A DNA stretch of 64,000 nucleotides from JAJZQZ01 sp963790415 (GCA_963790415.1 CAWBOK010000009.1:1-64000), one strand, 5' to 3'. Positions 9,863-18,885 are shown, counted from the stretch's first letter. The notes: generated by a model not told the origin, from the letters alone. Made by a program: numbers and translations.

Positions 9863-9891
9863 GGGGGCTCCGTCGCATGCACGGAGCCCCC
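9863..9891 (+). terminator. hairpin after the amidohydrolase gene
   Basis: Perfect 11-bp stem (GGGGGCTCCGT 9863-9873 with 9881-9891), loop CGCATGC. It lies 22 nt after the stop and 61 nt before the next gene. It may be a partial terminator that lowers downstream expression. Confidence 0.65.
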
Positions 9892-9952
9892 GGGGGCACA
9901 CAGTCTGACGGGGTGGGACCGAGGTTCGTGGGGGCATCGGACAGGGGGAAGC

Positions 9953-10921
9953 ATGGGCAGGTTCGTCAAGTCGTTCAGCGAGATGGGCAGGCAGGACTCG
10001 CAGGAAGCCGGGGGGAAAGCGGCCAACCTCAGCGAGCTCACCCAGGGAGGGTTCAACGTCCCTGCGGGATTCTGTGTCACCAGTTCGTCTCTGCAGCACC
10101 ACATCGACGCCGCAGGCCTGCAACCACAGATCACTGCGTTGTCTGCTTCCCTTGATTACGAGGATTTCGAAGCGATCGAGACCACTACGGCGGCTATCAG
10201 GGCGCTGATCGACGGGGCGCCCATCCCGGATGATCTCGACGCCGAGATCCGCGAGGCCATCGACGCGCTCATCGCCGAGCCGGGCACGTTGGTCGCGGTG
10301 CGCTCGTCGGTGGCGGTGAAGGGCACGTCCATCAGTTCGTTCCCGGGCATGATGGACACGTATCACTACCTGCGGGGAGAGCAGGAGATCGTCGACCATA
10401 TCCGGCTGTGCTGGGCGTCATTGTGGACGGCGAGAGCCACGTTCGACCGCCATCATAAGGGAATAGCGCATGACCTGGCGCTGATCGCCCCGACGGTGCA
10501 GAAGATGGTGCACTCCGAGGTCGCCGGCGTTCTGTTCACCGCCAACCCCATCACCGGGTCGCGAGACGAGATCGTGATCGAGTCCAACTGGGGACTGGGG
10601 GAGTCGGTGGTGTCGGGGAAGTCGATGAACGATTTCTACGTCATCGACAAGATGTCTCTGGGGGTCACGACCGAGAAGATCGGCCGCAAGACCGTCATGT
10701 TCGACCTCGACCGGACCAAGGGCTACGGCCGCATCGAGGGCCCTGTGCCCGCCGAGAAGTCGCAACTCGCCACACTCTCCCGAGATCAACTGGTGCTGCT
10801 TGCCCAGACCGGGTTGCAGGCCGAGGCGCTCTTCGGCTCCCCGCAGGACGTCGAGTGGGCGTTCGAAGCTGGGCGACTCTACCTTCTGCAAAGTCGCAGC
10901 ATCAAGAATCTGCAGAGCTGA
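9953..10921 (+). CDS. PEP-synthase-like ATP-grasp (PPDK_N) protein, phenylphosphate synthase beta-subunit-like
   Basis: The 322 residues correspond to only the N-terminal nucleotide-binding domain of PEP synthase: AGGKAANLSELTQGGFNVPA at the start, VAVRSSVAVKG in the middle and GSPQDVEWAFEAGRLYLLQS at the end. The phosphohistidine and PEP-binding domains are absent. The same split occurs in phenylphosphate synthase of anaerobic phenol degraders, where a 40-kDa beta subunit carries this domain and a 70-kDa alpha subunit carries the phosphohistidine. The matching alpha-like protein is at 17080. Predicted reaction: ATP-dependent pyrophosphorylation of the partner histidine, then phosphoryl transfer to a hydroxyl substrate, yielding AMP and phosphate. 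ATG 9953 has GGGGGAAG upstream. Substrate inferred, not shown. Confidence 0.75.
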   Translation: MGRFVKSFSEMGRQDSQEAGGKAANLSELTQGGFNVPAGFCVTSSSLQHHIDAAGLQPQITALSASLDYEDFEAIETTTAAIRALIDGAPIPDDLDAEIREAIDALIAEPGTLVAVRSSVAVKGTSISSFPGMMDTYHYLRGEQEIVDHIRLCWASLWTARATFDRHHKGIAHDLALIAPTVQKMVHSEVAGVLFTANPITGSRDEIVIESNWGLGESVVSGKSMNDFYVIDKMSLGVTTEKIGRKTVMFDLDRTKGYGRIEGPVPAEKSQLATLSRDQLVLLAQTGLQAEALFGSPQDVEWAFEAGRLYLLQSRSIKNLQS

Positions 10922-10950
10922 AGGTCGAGCGATGAGCGCTGCTGGGTGTC

Positions 10951-11685
10951 ATGGATGTGAAGTGGGCCGGTTTCGATTTCGGTCAGTGCATCATGGAGCC
11001 GGGGGGCCTGCGCAACCCCCTGGTGTTCGGCGACATCTATAAGAAGCTGGGCCGCCCCGAGCTGACCGCGGAGCGCATCCACCGCTACCGGGTACTCAAA
11101 GAGAAGTACGGCAGCTACGGTGCGATCAAGGAGGGCCATCGGGACGAGATCCACTCGTACGTCCTGGATGGCGAGCCCCGGGCGATCGAGCTCTTCAGCC
11201 AGATGGAGCAGCGGCACCTCGATACCGGGGAGGGTCTGGTCGACGCTCTCGAGTACCTTCAGAGGGAGGGTATCGAGTTGCAGGTCGTCTCGGAGATGAA
11301 GAAGACCCTGGGTCCGGTGGGCACCGACATCGTCTCGCGGTTCCTCAAGAACCGCGGACTGGTGACCTACTTCAGAGAACTGGTGACCCCGCAGGGCAAG
11401 ATAGACCTGGTGGACGAGACCGTCGACGAGCGATATCTCGGCCACACCAAAGAGTCCGGCACCATCTACGACGTGCTGGCGGCCGAGCTGGCCGAGCGGG
11501 GCATCAGTCCGGAGGAAGCGGTCATGGTGGGCGACAAGCCCTCCACCGATATCGACCCGGCGCACGACCGTGGGTTCAGGACGATCCAGTACACCGGCTT
11601 CGTCGATCTCGGGCCGTCGAAAGCCGACCTGCGCATCGACTCCTTCGCGGAGTTGAAGACGATCCTGCGCAAGAAGGGGTCCTGA
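10951..11685 (+). CDS. HAD-superfamily hydrolase-like protein with altered motif I
   Basis: The 244-residue protein has HAD topology: motif I region GFDFGQCIMEP near residue 9, a helical cap (RAIELFSQMEQRHLDTGEGL) and motif III/IV MVGDKPSTDID near residue 190. Motif I normally reads DxDGT. Here the second aspartate is replaced by glycine (D9-F-G11), so ordinary phosphatase chemistry is doubtful. It lies between the ATP-grasp gene and an unknown gene. In Thauera phenol metabolism a small HAD-type phosphatase is a subunit of phenylphosphate carboxylase, so a role in handling the phosphorylated intermediate is an attractive inference but unproven. Confidence 0.7.
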   Translation: MDVKWAGFDFGQCIMEPGGLRNPLVFGDIYKKLGRPELTAERIHRYRVLKEKYGSYGAIKEGHRDEIHSYVLDGEPRAIELFSQMEQRHLDTGEGLVDALEYLQREGIELQVVSEMKKTLGPVGTDIVSRFLKNRGLVTYFRELVTPQGKIDLVDETVDERYLGHTKESGTIYDVLAAELAERGISPEEAVMVGDKPSTDIDPAHDRGFRTIQYTGFVDLGPSKADLRIDSFAELKTILRKKGS

Positions 11686-11686
11686 C

Positions 11687-12239
11687 ATGGCGGCGACGCG
11701 GCCCGAGACCCTCACCATCACCTACCCGGGAGGCGCCTCGGCGACGCGTTCCCTTCGACGATCTGCCCGCGAACCTGCGGAGCGAGATCCTGCGCCAGCC
11801 GTTCGCCGCCGCGCCCAGCCCCGATCCCGCGGCGGAGGGCTACGTGCTTCTGGAGTGGGAGGACGGCTGGAAAGAAGTAGTGCAGGTCGAGGCGGGCTGC
11901 ACGGGCATCCGGCGCTACTACGTGATCAGTCGGACCGAAGAAGTGGGCCGCTTGTCCTTGGAGCACGAGTCGGGCTACCCTGTGTTGCTCGAGGTGGAGC
12001 GTCGGCCGGGGGGCCTGAAGCCGCGTCACGTTCGGCGAGACGTTCGTGCTCTCGCCGGAGCGCTCGGCGCGAGAAGGCAAGAAGACCGACACCTGGTTCT
12101 CCATGACGCCGGCGGTGACGCCACGACGGAGTTGAAGGAAGCTCTGAGCGCCGCGGGCGGCGACACCGCGGCCGTCGGTGTCGTGGCGGGCCGCCGGCAG
12201 CAGGACCTTGACGATTTTCTGGCCACGCTGGCCGACTAG
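11687..12239 (+). CDS. conserved-looking unknown protein, three frameshifts
   Basis: Starts 1 nt after the HAD stop. Corrected for an inserted base near 11747, another near 12023 and a missing base near 12108, it reads as 183 residues: TLTITYPGGASATRVPFDDL, EGYVLLEWEDGWKEVVQVE, RRYYVISRTEEVGRLSLEHE, then a C-terminus ending DLDDFLATLAD. The middle looks like an all-beta domain with many aromatic residues. No family recognised. Its fixed place between the HAD and OYE genes suggests a small subunit or accessory of the pathway. The last 40 residues are less certain because an alternative frame stops at about 12135. Confidence 0.5.
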
Positions 12240-12254
12240 GGGGCGACGCTGATC

Positions 12255-13386
12255 ATGAAGCTCTTCGAGCCGTTCGACTTCGGCGGTAAGCTGACCATCC
12301 AGAACCACGTCGTGCTGCCGCCTATGGTCACTCGCCTGGCGACAGCCGAGGGCGAGGTCACTCCGGAGCTCATCGAGCGGTATGTGCTGTACGCTCTGGG
12401 GGGATGCGGCCTCAGCGTGATGGAAGCCATCGCCGTCGAGAAGCAGAAGAGCGGCCAGCTCCTGCGTCTGAACGACGACAGCTACGTCGCCGGGCTGCGC
12501 GACCTCAACCGGCGCGTGCACGCCGAGACCGGCACCAAGATGGCGCCTCAGCTCATCCATTTCCTGAAGATCGCCCGCAGCGGCTACCGGCAGAAGGTGG
12601 AAGATCTCGAACTTGACTATGTGCGTCGCCTGCCGGCGATGTTCGCCGAAGCGGCGTACCGGGCCATGGAAGCGGAGTTCGATGCCATCGAGCTGCACTT
12701 CGCCCACGCATACACCATGTCTTCGTTCCTCTCGCGCCACAACGGGCGCCACGACGAGTATGGGGGGTCGGTCAAGAAGCGGCTCCGCCTGGCCGAGGAA
12801 GTGGTGCTGGAATCGAGGCGGGCGGTCGGGCGACGACGTGGTGCTGGGCGCGCGTATCAATGGCGACGAGTTCACCGTGGGGGGCAACAGCCTGGTCGAT
12901 TCCCGGGCCATCGCTCTGCGCCTGGCGGAACTGGGCCTCGACTACATCAGCGTGTCGGCGGGGGGGAAGTTCGAGGACGCGCCGCGGATTGAGGGCGAAG
13001 CCCTCGATCCCTACACCGGCTACAGCGGCACCCGCAGCATGCCGCCCAAGTGGATGCCGGAGAAGGTCAACGTCTACTTGGCCGCCGACATCAAACGGAC
13101 GCTGACCACCGCCGGCTACGCCACGCCGGTGATCGCGGCCGGCCGGATCCCCACGGCGCGCGTGGCCGAAGGAATCCTGCAGCAGGGTGACGCGGATCTG
13201 ATCGGCATCGCCCGTCCCATCCTGTGCGACCCCTACTGGCCGAACAAGTCGCGCGAAGGACGCGCGGCCGACATCAAGAAGTGCACGTACTGCAATCACT
13301 GTCGCGAGATGGAGGGGGCCTACGAAGAGGTCACCTGCATCCAGTGGAAGGCCAAGGACGGCACCCGGAGGGACCCCACGCCGTGA
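12255..13386 (+). CDS. old-yellow-enzyme-like FMN reductase with C-terminal Fe-S motif, one frameshift
   Basis: A 376-residue FMN-binding TIM barrel of the NADH:flavin oxidoreductase family: LFEPFDFGGKLTIQNHVVLP at the start, AIELHFAHAYTMSSFLSRHN (the HxAHxYLxxxFLSP-type motif), YGGSVKKRLRL and GDADLIGIARPILCDPYWPN. At the end CTYCNHC plus a further Cys 12 residues on matches the 4Fe-4S site of 2,4-dienoyl-CoA reductases. Those enzymes continue into FAD/NADPH domains, which are missing here, so electrons must come from a separate partner. A base inserted near 12831 splits the gene. The stop overlaps the next start (GTGA). Likely reduces a C=C of a ring or enoyl intermediate. Confidence 0.85.
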
Positions 13387-15122
13387 GCCACGAGACCCTG
13401 AACGGCCGCCCAGTGCCCGTCGTCGGCCGCCCGGTGCCCACCCTGGCGGGCTTCCGGCCCTACGACCCGTCAGCGGCTGCGCTGTATGCCGAGCGGCGCT
13501 GGTGGCTGGGATTGACGGTCGGGGATATGTTCGACAAATCCGCGGACCTCTACCCGCGCAAGGAGGCGCTGGTCGGTTGGGCTGCTGATGGCACCGAGGA
13601 GCGCTATTCATACGCGGAACTGCGGCGGCGCGTCGACGAGATGGCCTTCAGCTTGCTGCGGACCGGTTTCGTGCCCGGTGACAGGGTGCTGCTCCAACTC
13701 CCCAACTGGCCCGAGTTCGTCGTAGCCTACTTCGCGCTGCAGAAGGCGGGCTTGGTGATGGTGCTGCTGACCGTGAACCACACCGCCCGTGAGGTGGCCC
13801 ACCTGGCCCGACTCACGCAGCCCGCCGGCTGGATCGTGCCCGGGCGGTATCGCACGACGGACTACGCCCCCTTGATCGATCAGGTGCGGCAGGACGTCCC
13901 CACGATGGACAAGGTGATCGTGGTCGGTGACCCAGTGCCGGCGGGTTGCCTGTCGTTCGCGGCACTGCAGCAGAGCGTCGTCGACGCGGAGGAAGTCCGC
14001 GTCGTGCTGGAGGCCGCGCGGCCGGACCCGGCGGCCGTGTGCCAGATCCTGCCTTCGGGCGGCACCACGGGTCTGCCCAAGGGCGCACCCCGCACGCATA
14101 ACGACTACATCTGCAATATCGAGTACAAGTCGAAGGCGTGGGACCTCAATGTCACGGACCGGGTCCTCGTGGGCACCACCGTGGGCCATAACCTAGCTCT
14201 GCTTGTGTGCGTCAGCGCCGCCGTGTTCCACGGGGCGGGCATGGTGGTGTTGGACTCCACCCGCCCCGAGGATTTCTGCCGGGTGGTGCAGGACGAGGGT
14301 GTGACCGCCACCGGCCTGGTGCCCACGTTGATGAGCCGCATCGCCGCGTTCGACCGCCTGGCCGACTACGATCTCTCCACGCTCCGGAAGGTGTACGTGG
14401 GGGCGGCGAACAGCCCTCCGGGCCTGGTGCGGGCCGTCGAGAGTGGGTTGGGCGTGCGCTACACCAACGCGTTCGGGATGGTCGAAGGCCCGTGTTCGCA
14501 GTCGCGGCCGGACGACCCCGAGGAGATCGTCTGCAACACCATCGGCCGGCCGATATGTCCCTACGACGAACTAGTGACCCTCGACGCCGCCGGAGCCAAG
14601 ACCGGCCCCGGGGTGGAGGGTGAGCTCGCCGCCCGCGGCCCGGGCGTCTTCACGGGCTACTTCGACAACCCGGCCGCAAACCAGCAGGCCTTCACTCCCG
14701 ACGGCTACTTCCGCACCGGGGACCTGGCCGTGATCGACGAGCGCGGTGTCATCCGCATCACCGGGCGCCTCAAGGACATCATCATCCGCGGGGGCGAGAA
14801 CATCGCCGCCCGCGACGTGGAAGACCTCATATCCGCCCACCCGGGGGTGGAGTACGTCGCGGTGGTCGGACTACCCGATCCGGACTTGGGGGAAGCGGTC
14901 TGCGCGGTGATCAAGCCCAGAGCGGGGTCTGTCGTCGATCGTGCCTCTATCGTGCTGTTCTTGGAGGCCGGGGATGCTCCTCGCAAGTTCATCCCCGCGT
15001 GGATCGAGATCGTCGAGGCGATCCCTCTGACGGCGGCCGGCAAGGCCGACAAGAAAGTGCTGAGGCAGCAGATCACTGAAAAGCACGCCGGCGACGCCGG
15101 CGGAGGGGAGAGGACTGCATGA
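13383..15122 (+). CDS. AMP-forming acyl/aryl-CoA ligase
   Basis: 579-residue member of the ANL adenylate-forming superfamily. The P-loop motif LPSGGTTGLPKGAPRTHNDY lies near residue 225, the acyl/aryl-binding NAFGMVEGPC near 365, YFRTGDLAVIDERG near 442 and the hinge/catalytic lysine region RLKDIIIRGGENI and GKADKKVLRQ at the end. It resembles dihydroxybenzoate-AMP ligase and aryl-CoA ligases more than acetyl-CoA synthetase. Expected reaction: carboxylate + ATP + CoA to acyl-CoA + AMP + PPi. GTG 13383 overlaps the reductase stop and its own stop overlaps the SDR start, so translation is coupled. It is the obvious activation step for the imported or newly carboxylated acid. Confidence 0.88.
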   Translation: MSHETLNGRPVPVVGRPVPTLAGFRPYDPSAAALYAERRWWLGLTVGDMFDKSADLYPRKEALVGWAADGTEERYSYAELRRRVDEMAFSLLRTGFVPGDRVLLQLPNWPEFVVAYFALQKAGLVMVLLTVNHTAREVAHLARLTQPAGWIVPGRYRTTDYAPLIDQVRQDVPTMDKVIVVGDPVPAGCLSFAALQQSVVDAEEVRVVLEAARPDPAAVCQILPSGGTTGLPKGAPRTHNDYICNIEYKSKAWDLNVTDRVLVGTTVGHNLALLVCVSAAVFHGAGMVVLDSTRPEDFCRVVQDEGVTATGLVPTLMSRIAAFDRLADYDLSTLRKVYVGAANSPPGLVRAVESGLGVRYTNAFGMVEGPCSQSRPDDPEEIVCNTIGRPICPYDELVTLDAAGAKTGPGVEGELAARGPGVFTGYFDNPAANQQAFTPDGYFRTGDLAVIDERGVIRITGRLKDIIIRGGENIAARDVEDLISAHPGVEYVAVVGLPDPDLGEAVCAVIKPRAGSVVDRASIVLFLEAGDAPRKFIPAWIEIVEAIPLTAAGKADKKVLRQQITEKHAGDAGGGERTA

Positions 15123-15880
15123 GCCTGAGCGGCAAGACCGCCTACATCACCGGGGGAGCCCGGGGCATCGGCCGGGCCATCGGTCTTCGACTGGCCCGCG
15201 ACGGAGCCGACATCGGCATCATCGATCTCTCTGTGGAGGCGGCCGCCGCCACGGTGGCGGAACTGCGGGCTTTGGGTGTCAAAGCGGCCGCCGCGGCGGC
15301 CGACATCACCGACTATGACGCCACCAAGGCGGCGGTCGACGCACTCGGCGCCGAGGTGGGCGGCCCCGACATCCTGATCAACAATGCCGGCATCGACAAG
15401 GCGGAGTTCTTCGTCAACACGACGCCGGACCAATGGGCGAAGCTCATCGCCGTCAACTACACCGGCTTCCTGAACGCCACCCACCTGTGCATCCCCTACA
15501 TGATCGAGCAGCAGTGGGGTCGCATCGTCAGCCTGGGATCCGACGCAGGGCGGGTGGGCAACTCAGGCGAAGTCGTCTACTGCGGTACCAAGGCGGCCAT
15601 CATGGCCAGCTCCAAGGGTCTGGCTCGGGAACTCGCGCGCCACAAGATCCGCGTGAACTGCGTATCACCGGGGCCGGTGCAGACCGACCTCCTGGACGGG
15701 CTGCACGAGGCGGAGAAGGGCAAGAAGATCATGGAGGCCGTGGCCAACATGATCCCCATGAAGCGCATCGGCGCGCCGGACGATGTGGCCAACGTGGTGG
15801 CCTTCCTGGTGGGCGAGGATTCGGGGTACCTCACCGGCCAGGTGATAAGCGTCGACGGCGGCCTGACTATGATCGGCTAG
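15119..15880 (+). CDS. short-chain dehydrogenase/reductase
   Basis: 253 residues with all classical SDR signatures: TGGARGIGRAIG (cofactor-binding TGxxxGxG) at residue 11, NNAG at about 90, the catalytic serine in LGSDAG and Tyr-x3-Lys in VYCGTKAA, then the IRVNCVSPGPVQTDLL stretch and the C-terminal YLTGQVISVDGGLTMIG. Acidic Asp after the second strand (IIDLS) suggests NAD rather than NADP. Related in role to hydroxyacyl-CoA dehydrogenases such as 2-hydroxycyclohexanecarboxyl-CoA dehydrogenase (BadH). Its ATGA overlap with the ligase gene and position before an acyl-CoA dehydrogenase fit a ring beta-oxidation sequence. Confidence 0.88.
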   Translation: MSLSGKTAYITGGARGIGRAIGLRLARDGADIGIIDLSVEAAAATVAELRALGVKAAAAAADITDYDATKAAVDALGAEVGGPDILINNAGIDKAEFFVNTTPDQWAKLIAVNYTGFLNATHLCIPYMIEQQWGRIVSLGSDAGRVGNSGEVVYCGTKAAIMASSKGLARELARHKIRVNCVSPGPVQTDLLDGLHEAEKGKKIMEAVANMIPMKRIGAPDDVANVVAFLVGEDSGYLTGQVISVDGGLTMIG

Positions 15881-15891
15881 AGGAGCGTCAT

Positions 15892-17016
15892 ATGGATTTT
15901 GCCCTTTCAGAAGAGACCATCGCGCGCAAGGCCCGCGCCCGGAAGTGGGTGGACGAGGTGCTCGACCCTCTCTCCGTTCCCCTGGAAGAAGAAGAGCGCC
16001 TGCCCGACGAACTGGTGGCCGAACTGCGGCGGGGCGAGTTCTTCGGACTGACCATCCCCAAGGAGTACGGCGGGCAAGGCTGGACGGTGGTGGAGTGGTT
16101 CAGCGTGCTGGAGGAGCTCTCGCGGGCCTACGCCACCGTGCGGCTGGTGGCCCACACCATGAACGGGCTGTTCTGGCGGCCTCTCCAGGTGTTCGGCACC
16201 GAGGAACAGCGCCAGAAGTACTTGCCCAAGCTGGCTTCCGGCGAGATCTGGTCGGCCAACAGCCTGACCGAGCCCGAGGGGGGCACGGGTCGCGACATCA
16301 ACGCCAAGGCCGTCCTCGATGGCGGCGACTACGTACTCAACGGCCATAAGTGGCTGATCACCCTCTTCCCCGATCAGACCAAGCTCATCTACGCCTTCGC
16401 CTCCACCGAGGAGGGCGTGACCGCGTTCCTGGTCGACTCGCCGCGCGAGGGGCTGGAACTCGTGCCCATGGAGAAGATGATGGGGTGCGTGGGCCCCCGG
16501 CACTACAACGTGCTCTACCGCGACTGCCGCGTGCCCGCGGATGCGGTGTTGGGTGAGAAGGGCAAGGGGCTGGACGTGGCCTTCGGCATGCTGCACCTCT
16601 CGCGCACGTCGATCGCGTTCTGCTGCGTTGGATTGGCCCAGAAGATGCTGGAACTGGCTATTGCGTACGCCAAGCAGCGGTCCACGTTCGGCAAGCTCAT
16701 CTCCACGCGCCAGGCCGTGAAGGACAACCTGGCCCAGATGGCCACCGAGATCGAAGCCGCCCGCCTGCTCGCCTACCGGGCCGCCTGGAAGTTCGACCAA
16801 GGCCTGGATATCGTGAGTGACGCCGCCATGGCCAAGCTCTTTGCCGAACAGGTGCTTACCCGGGTGTCGGAACTCGCGCTGCGCATCCACGGGGGAGTGG
16901 GCTACACTCGCGCGTATCCGCTGGAGCGGCACTTCCGCGACGCGCGGTCCTTCCACTTCGAAGAAGGGACTGAGGAGATCCAAAAGCTGCTCATCGCTCG
17001 CCAGTTGTTGAGGTAG
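15892..17016 (+). CDS. acyl-CoA dehydrogenase
   Basis: 374-residue FAD-dependent dehydrogenase. N-terminal helical domain (MDFALSEETIARKARARKWV), the beta domain with ANSLTEPEGGTGRDINAKAV and NGHKWLITLF, and a C-terminal domain with AYAKQRSTFGKLISTRQAVK, IHGGVGYTRAYPLERHFRDA and FEEGTEEIQ, in which the final Glu occupies the usual catalytic-base position. Introduces a double bond alpha-beta to a CoA thioester and passes electrons to ETF (no ETF genes in the window). ATG 15892 has AGGAG 7 nt upstream. In context it could act on a cyclohexanecarboxyl-CoA, as AliB does in Rhodopseudomonas, or on a dicarboxylic acyl-CoA after ring opening. Confidence 0.9.
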   Translation: MDFALSEETIARKARARKWVDEVLDPLSVPLEEEERLPDELVAELRRGEFFGLTIPKEYGGQGWTVVEWFSVLEELSRAYATVRLVAHTMNGLFWRPLQVFGTEEQRQKYLPKLASGEIWSANSLTEPEGGTGRDINAKAVLDGGDYVLNGHKWLITLFPDQTKLIYAFASTEEGVTAFLVDSPREGLELVPMEKMMGCVGPRHYNVLYRDCRVPADAVLGEKGKGLDVAFGMLHLSRTSIAFCCVGLAQKMLELAIAYAKQRSTFGKLISTRQAVKDNLAQMATEIEAARLLAYRAAWKFDQGLDIVSDAAMAKLFAEQVLTRVSELALRIHGGVGYTRAYPLERHFRDARSFHFEEGTEEIQKLLIARQLLR

Positions 17017-17079
17017 GTATCGAACGTATGATGCGCCGGCCGGACGGGGGAGTCCAGGCGGCGAGAAGGGGGATCCAGC

Positions 17080-18837
17080 ATGTTCGATAGAAGCATTTCT
17101 TCGCTGAGGACGCTCAGGCCGTCCACGGACTTCGACAAGTCCATCTTCTGGTTCCGCGACGACCTGCACCAGCCCTACGCTATCACCCCCATGGGCATGA
17201 CGACGGTCCAGGCGCACCACGCCTGGGGCTATCACGTGGCGGCGGAGACCACCAGCCTGCCGCCCTCGAAGGGCGGGCACGTCAAGATCTACAAGGGCAA
17301 GGTCTACCTGGGCTTCGCCCTCATCGACGATCCGGCGGAGATCGAAGCCCGGGCACCCAAGTTCAACGAGCTCCTCGCCCATTACGTGGACCATTGGGAT
17401 GAGTACTACCGCACGCTCATCAAAGAAGTGATCTGGAACCTCGACACGTTGAACGGAGTCGACACAGACAAGCTGATCTGGTCGCACCTGCTGGCGCATC
17501 TGGAGCGCGCGGAGACCATCAACCGGCGGAACTGGGAGATTCATTTCCAGTTGATGTACATCGCCGACGCCCTCTACTTCCAGTTCGAGGACTACTGTCA
17601 GGAGCACGGCATCGCGGAGACCGACTTCCTCACGATGCTACGCGGCTCCGACCACATGCCTTCCCGCACCGACCAGGAGATGTGGGCGTTGGCGGTGGAG
17701 GCCGAAGCTGCGGGCGTCAGGGACGTGATCATCGGCAACGAGTCACATGCCGTGCTTGACAAACTGCGCGAGCTTCCGGAAGCCTATCGTTGGCTGGAGA
17801 AGTTCCAGAACTTCCTGAGCGTCTACGGCAACCGGGTCGTGGCTGCCCACATGGACGTGAGCACGCCCACGTGGAGGGAAGACCCGACGCCGGTGCTGGA
17901 TACCATACGAGGCTACTTCGACCGTATCGATTCCGGATGGGACTACTACGGTTCTCGCGATGTGCTGCTCAAGGAGCGGGATGAATCCATCGCGGCCTAC
18001 GAGGAGAGCCTCGGCGCCGAGGACGAGAAGACCGAGTTTCGCCGTTGGCTGAAGTGTGCGCAGGGTGTCTATCATTTCCAGGAAGACCACGGGTTCTACA
18101 TCGACCAGGGCTCGACGGCGGTGATGCGAGCCGCCGTCATCGCCTGCGGCAAACGCCTTTCTAGGCGGGGACTCATAGGAGCCATCGACGACGTGGTGTT
18201 CCTCACCTATCACGAGCTGCGCGAGATCATGGAAGCCTTTGTGCGCAACGCCGATACCGCCGAGTATCACTACAGGGCCTTGGTGCCGGAGTTGGTGCGG
18301 GAGCGCAAAAGCGACTCGGTGGCGTCGATGCAACTCGATGCCCCGCTCACCATCGGCAACGTGCCCGAGACCATGACCGATCCCATCGGGATCAAGGTCT
18401 TCGGCATCATCGATGACATCCTGCACCCTCAGGGCGAGAGCGTCGTAGCCGAACGTCTGGAAGGGTTCCCCGGAGCTCCCGGGGTGGTGGAGGGCCCCGC
18501 CCGGGTGATCCTCGACTACAAGGACTTCCAGAAGGTGAAGGTGGGCGAGATCCTGGTGTGTCCGTATACGGGCACGGCTTGGACGCCCCTGTTCATGAAG
18601 ATCGCCGGCGTGGTCACCGACACGGGCGGCATGCTCACGCACGCCGCTATCGCTGCGCGCGAATACGGCATCCCGTCGGTGGTGGGAACGTGGAACGCCA
18701 CCCACTCCATCGGCGACGGCGACATCATCCGCGTCGACGGCAACATAGGTGTGGTGGAGATCCTCAGGCGGGTCGGCAGCGCGCCGGCCGATACGATGCG
18801 GCCCGGTGACGTACTGGGGGTGGAATTGGAGGTGTGA
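17080..18837 (+). CDS. PEP-utilising-enzyme mobile-domain protein, phenylphosphate synthase alpha-subunit-like
   Basis: 585 residues. A long N-terminal region (SIFWFRDDLHQPYAITPMGM and following) resembles the alpha subunit of phenylphosphate synthase and related PEP-utilising proteins. The C-terminal 110 residues are the phosphohistidine swivelling domain: GFPGAPGVVEGPARVILDYK, CPYTGTAWTPLFMKIAGVVT, then GGMLTHAAIAAREYGIPSVV with the phosphorylated His at about residue 521. It lacks an ATP-grasp domain, which is encoded separately at 9953 in the same direction. The two together would form a phosphotransferase that activates a phenol or enol hydroxyl. An intact frame and good RBS (GGGGG) precede ATG 17080. 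Confidence 0.78.
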   Translation: MFDRSISSLRTLRPSTDFDKSIFWFRDDLHQPYAITPMGMTTVQAHHAWGYHVAAETTSLPPSKGGHVKIYKGKVYLGFALIDDPAEIEARAPKFNELLAHYVDHWDEYYRTLIKEVIWNLDTLNGVDTDKLIWSHLLAHLERAETINRRNWEIHFQLMYIADALYFQFEDYCQEHGIAETDFLTMLRGSDHMPSRTDQEMWALAVEAEAAGVRDVIIGNESHAVLDKLRELPEAYRWLEKFQNFLSVYGNRVVAAHMDVSTPTWREDPTPVLDTIRGYFDRIDSGWDYYGSRDVLLKERDESIAAYEESLGAEDEKTEFRRWLKCAQGVYHFQEDHGFYIDQGSTAVMRAAVIACGKRLSRRGLIGAIDDVVFLTYHELREIMEAFVRNADTAEYHYRALVPELVRERKSDSVASMQLDAPLTIGNVPETMTDPIGIKVFGIIDDILHPQGESVVAERLEGFPGAPGVVEGPARVILDYKDFQKVKVGEILVCPYTGTAWTPLFMKIAGVVTDTGGMLTHAAIAAREYGIPSVVGTWNATHSIGDGDIIRVDGNIGVVEILRRVGSAPADTMRPGDVLGVELEV

Positions 18838-18885
18838 ACGGGTGGCGGGCCAGGGGAAGACCGGATCGATCGATAGGGGGACACA

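Noticed and set aside
15907..17607. A 566-codon open frame antisense to the acyl-CoA dehydrogenase
   Set aside because: Same reason: composition-driven shadow of two well-supported genes on the other strand.
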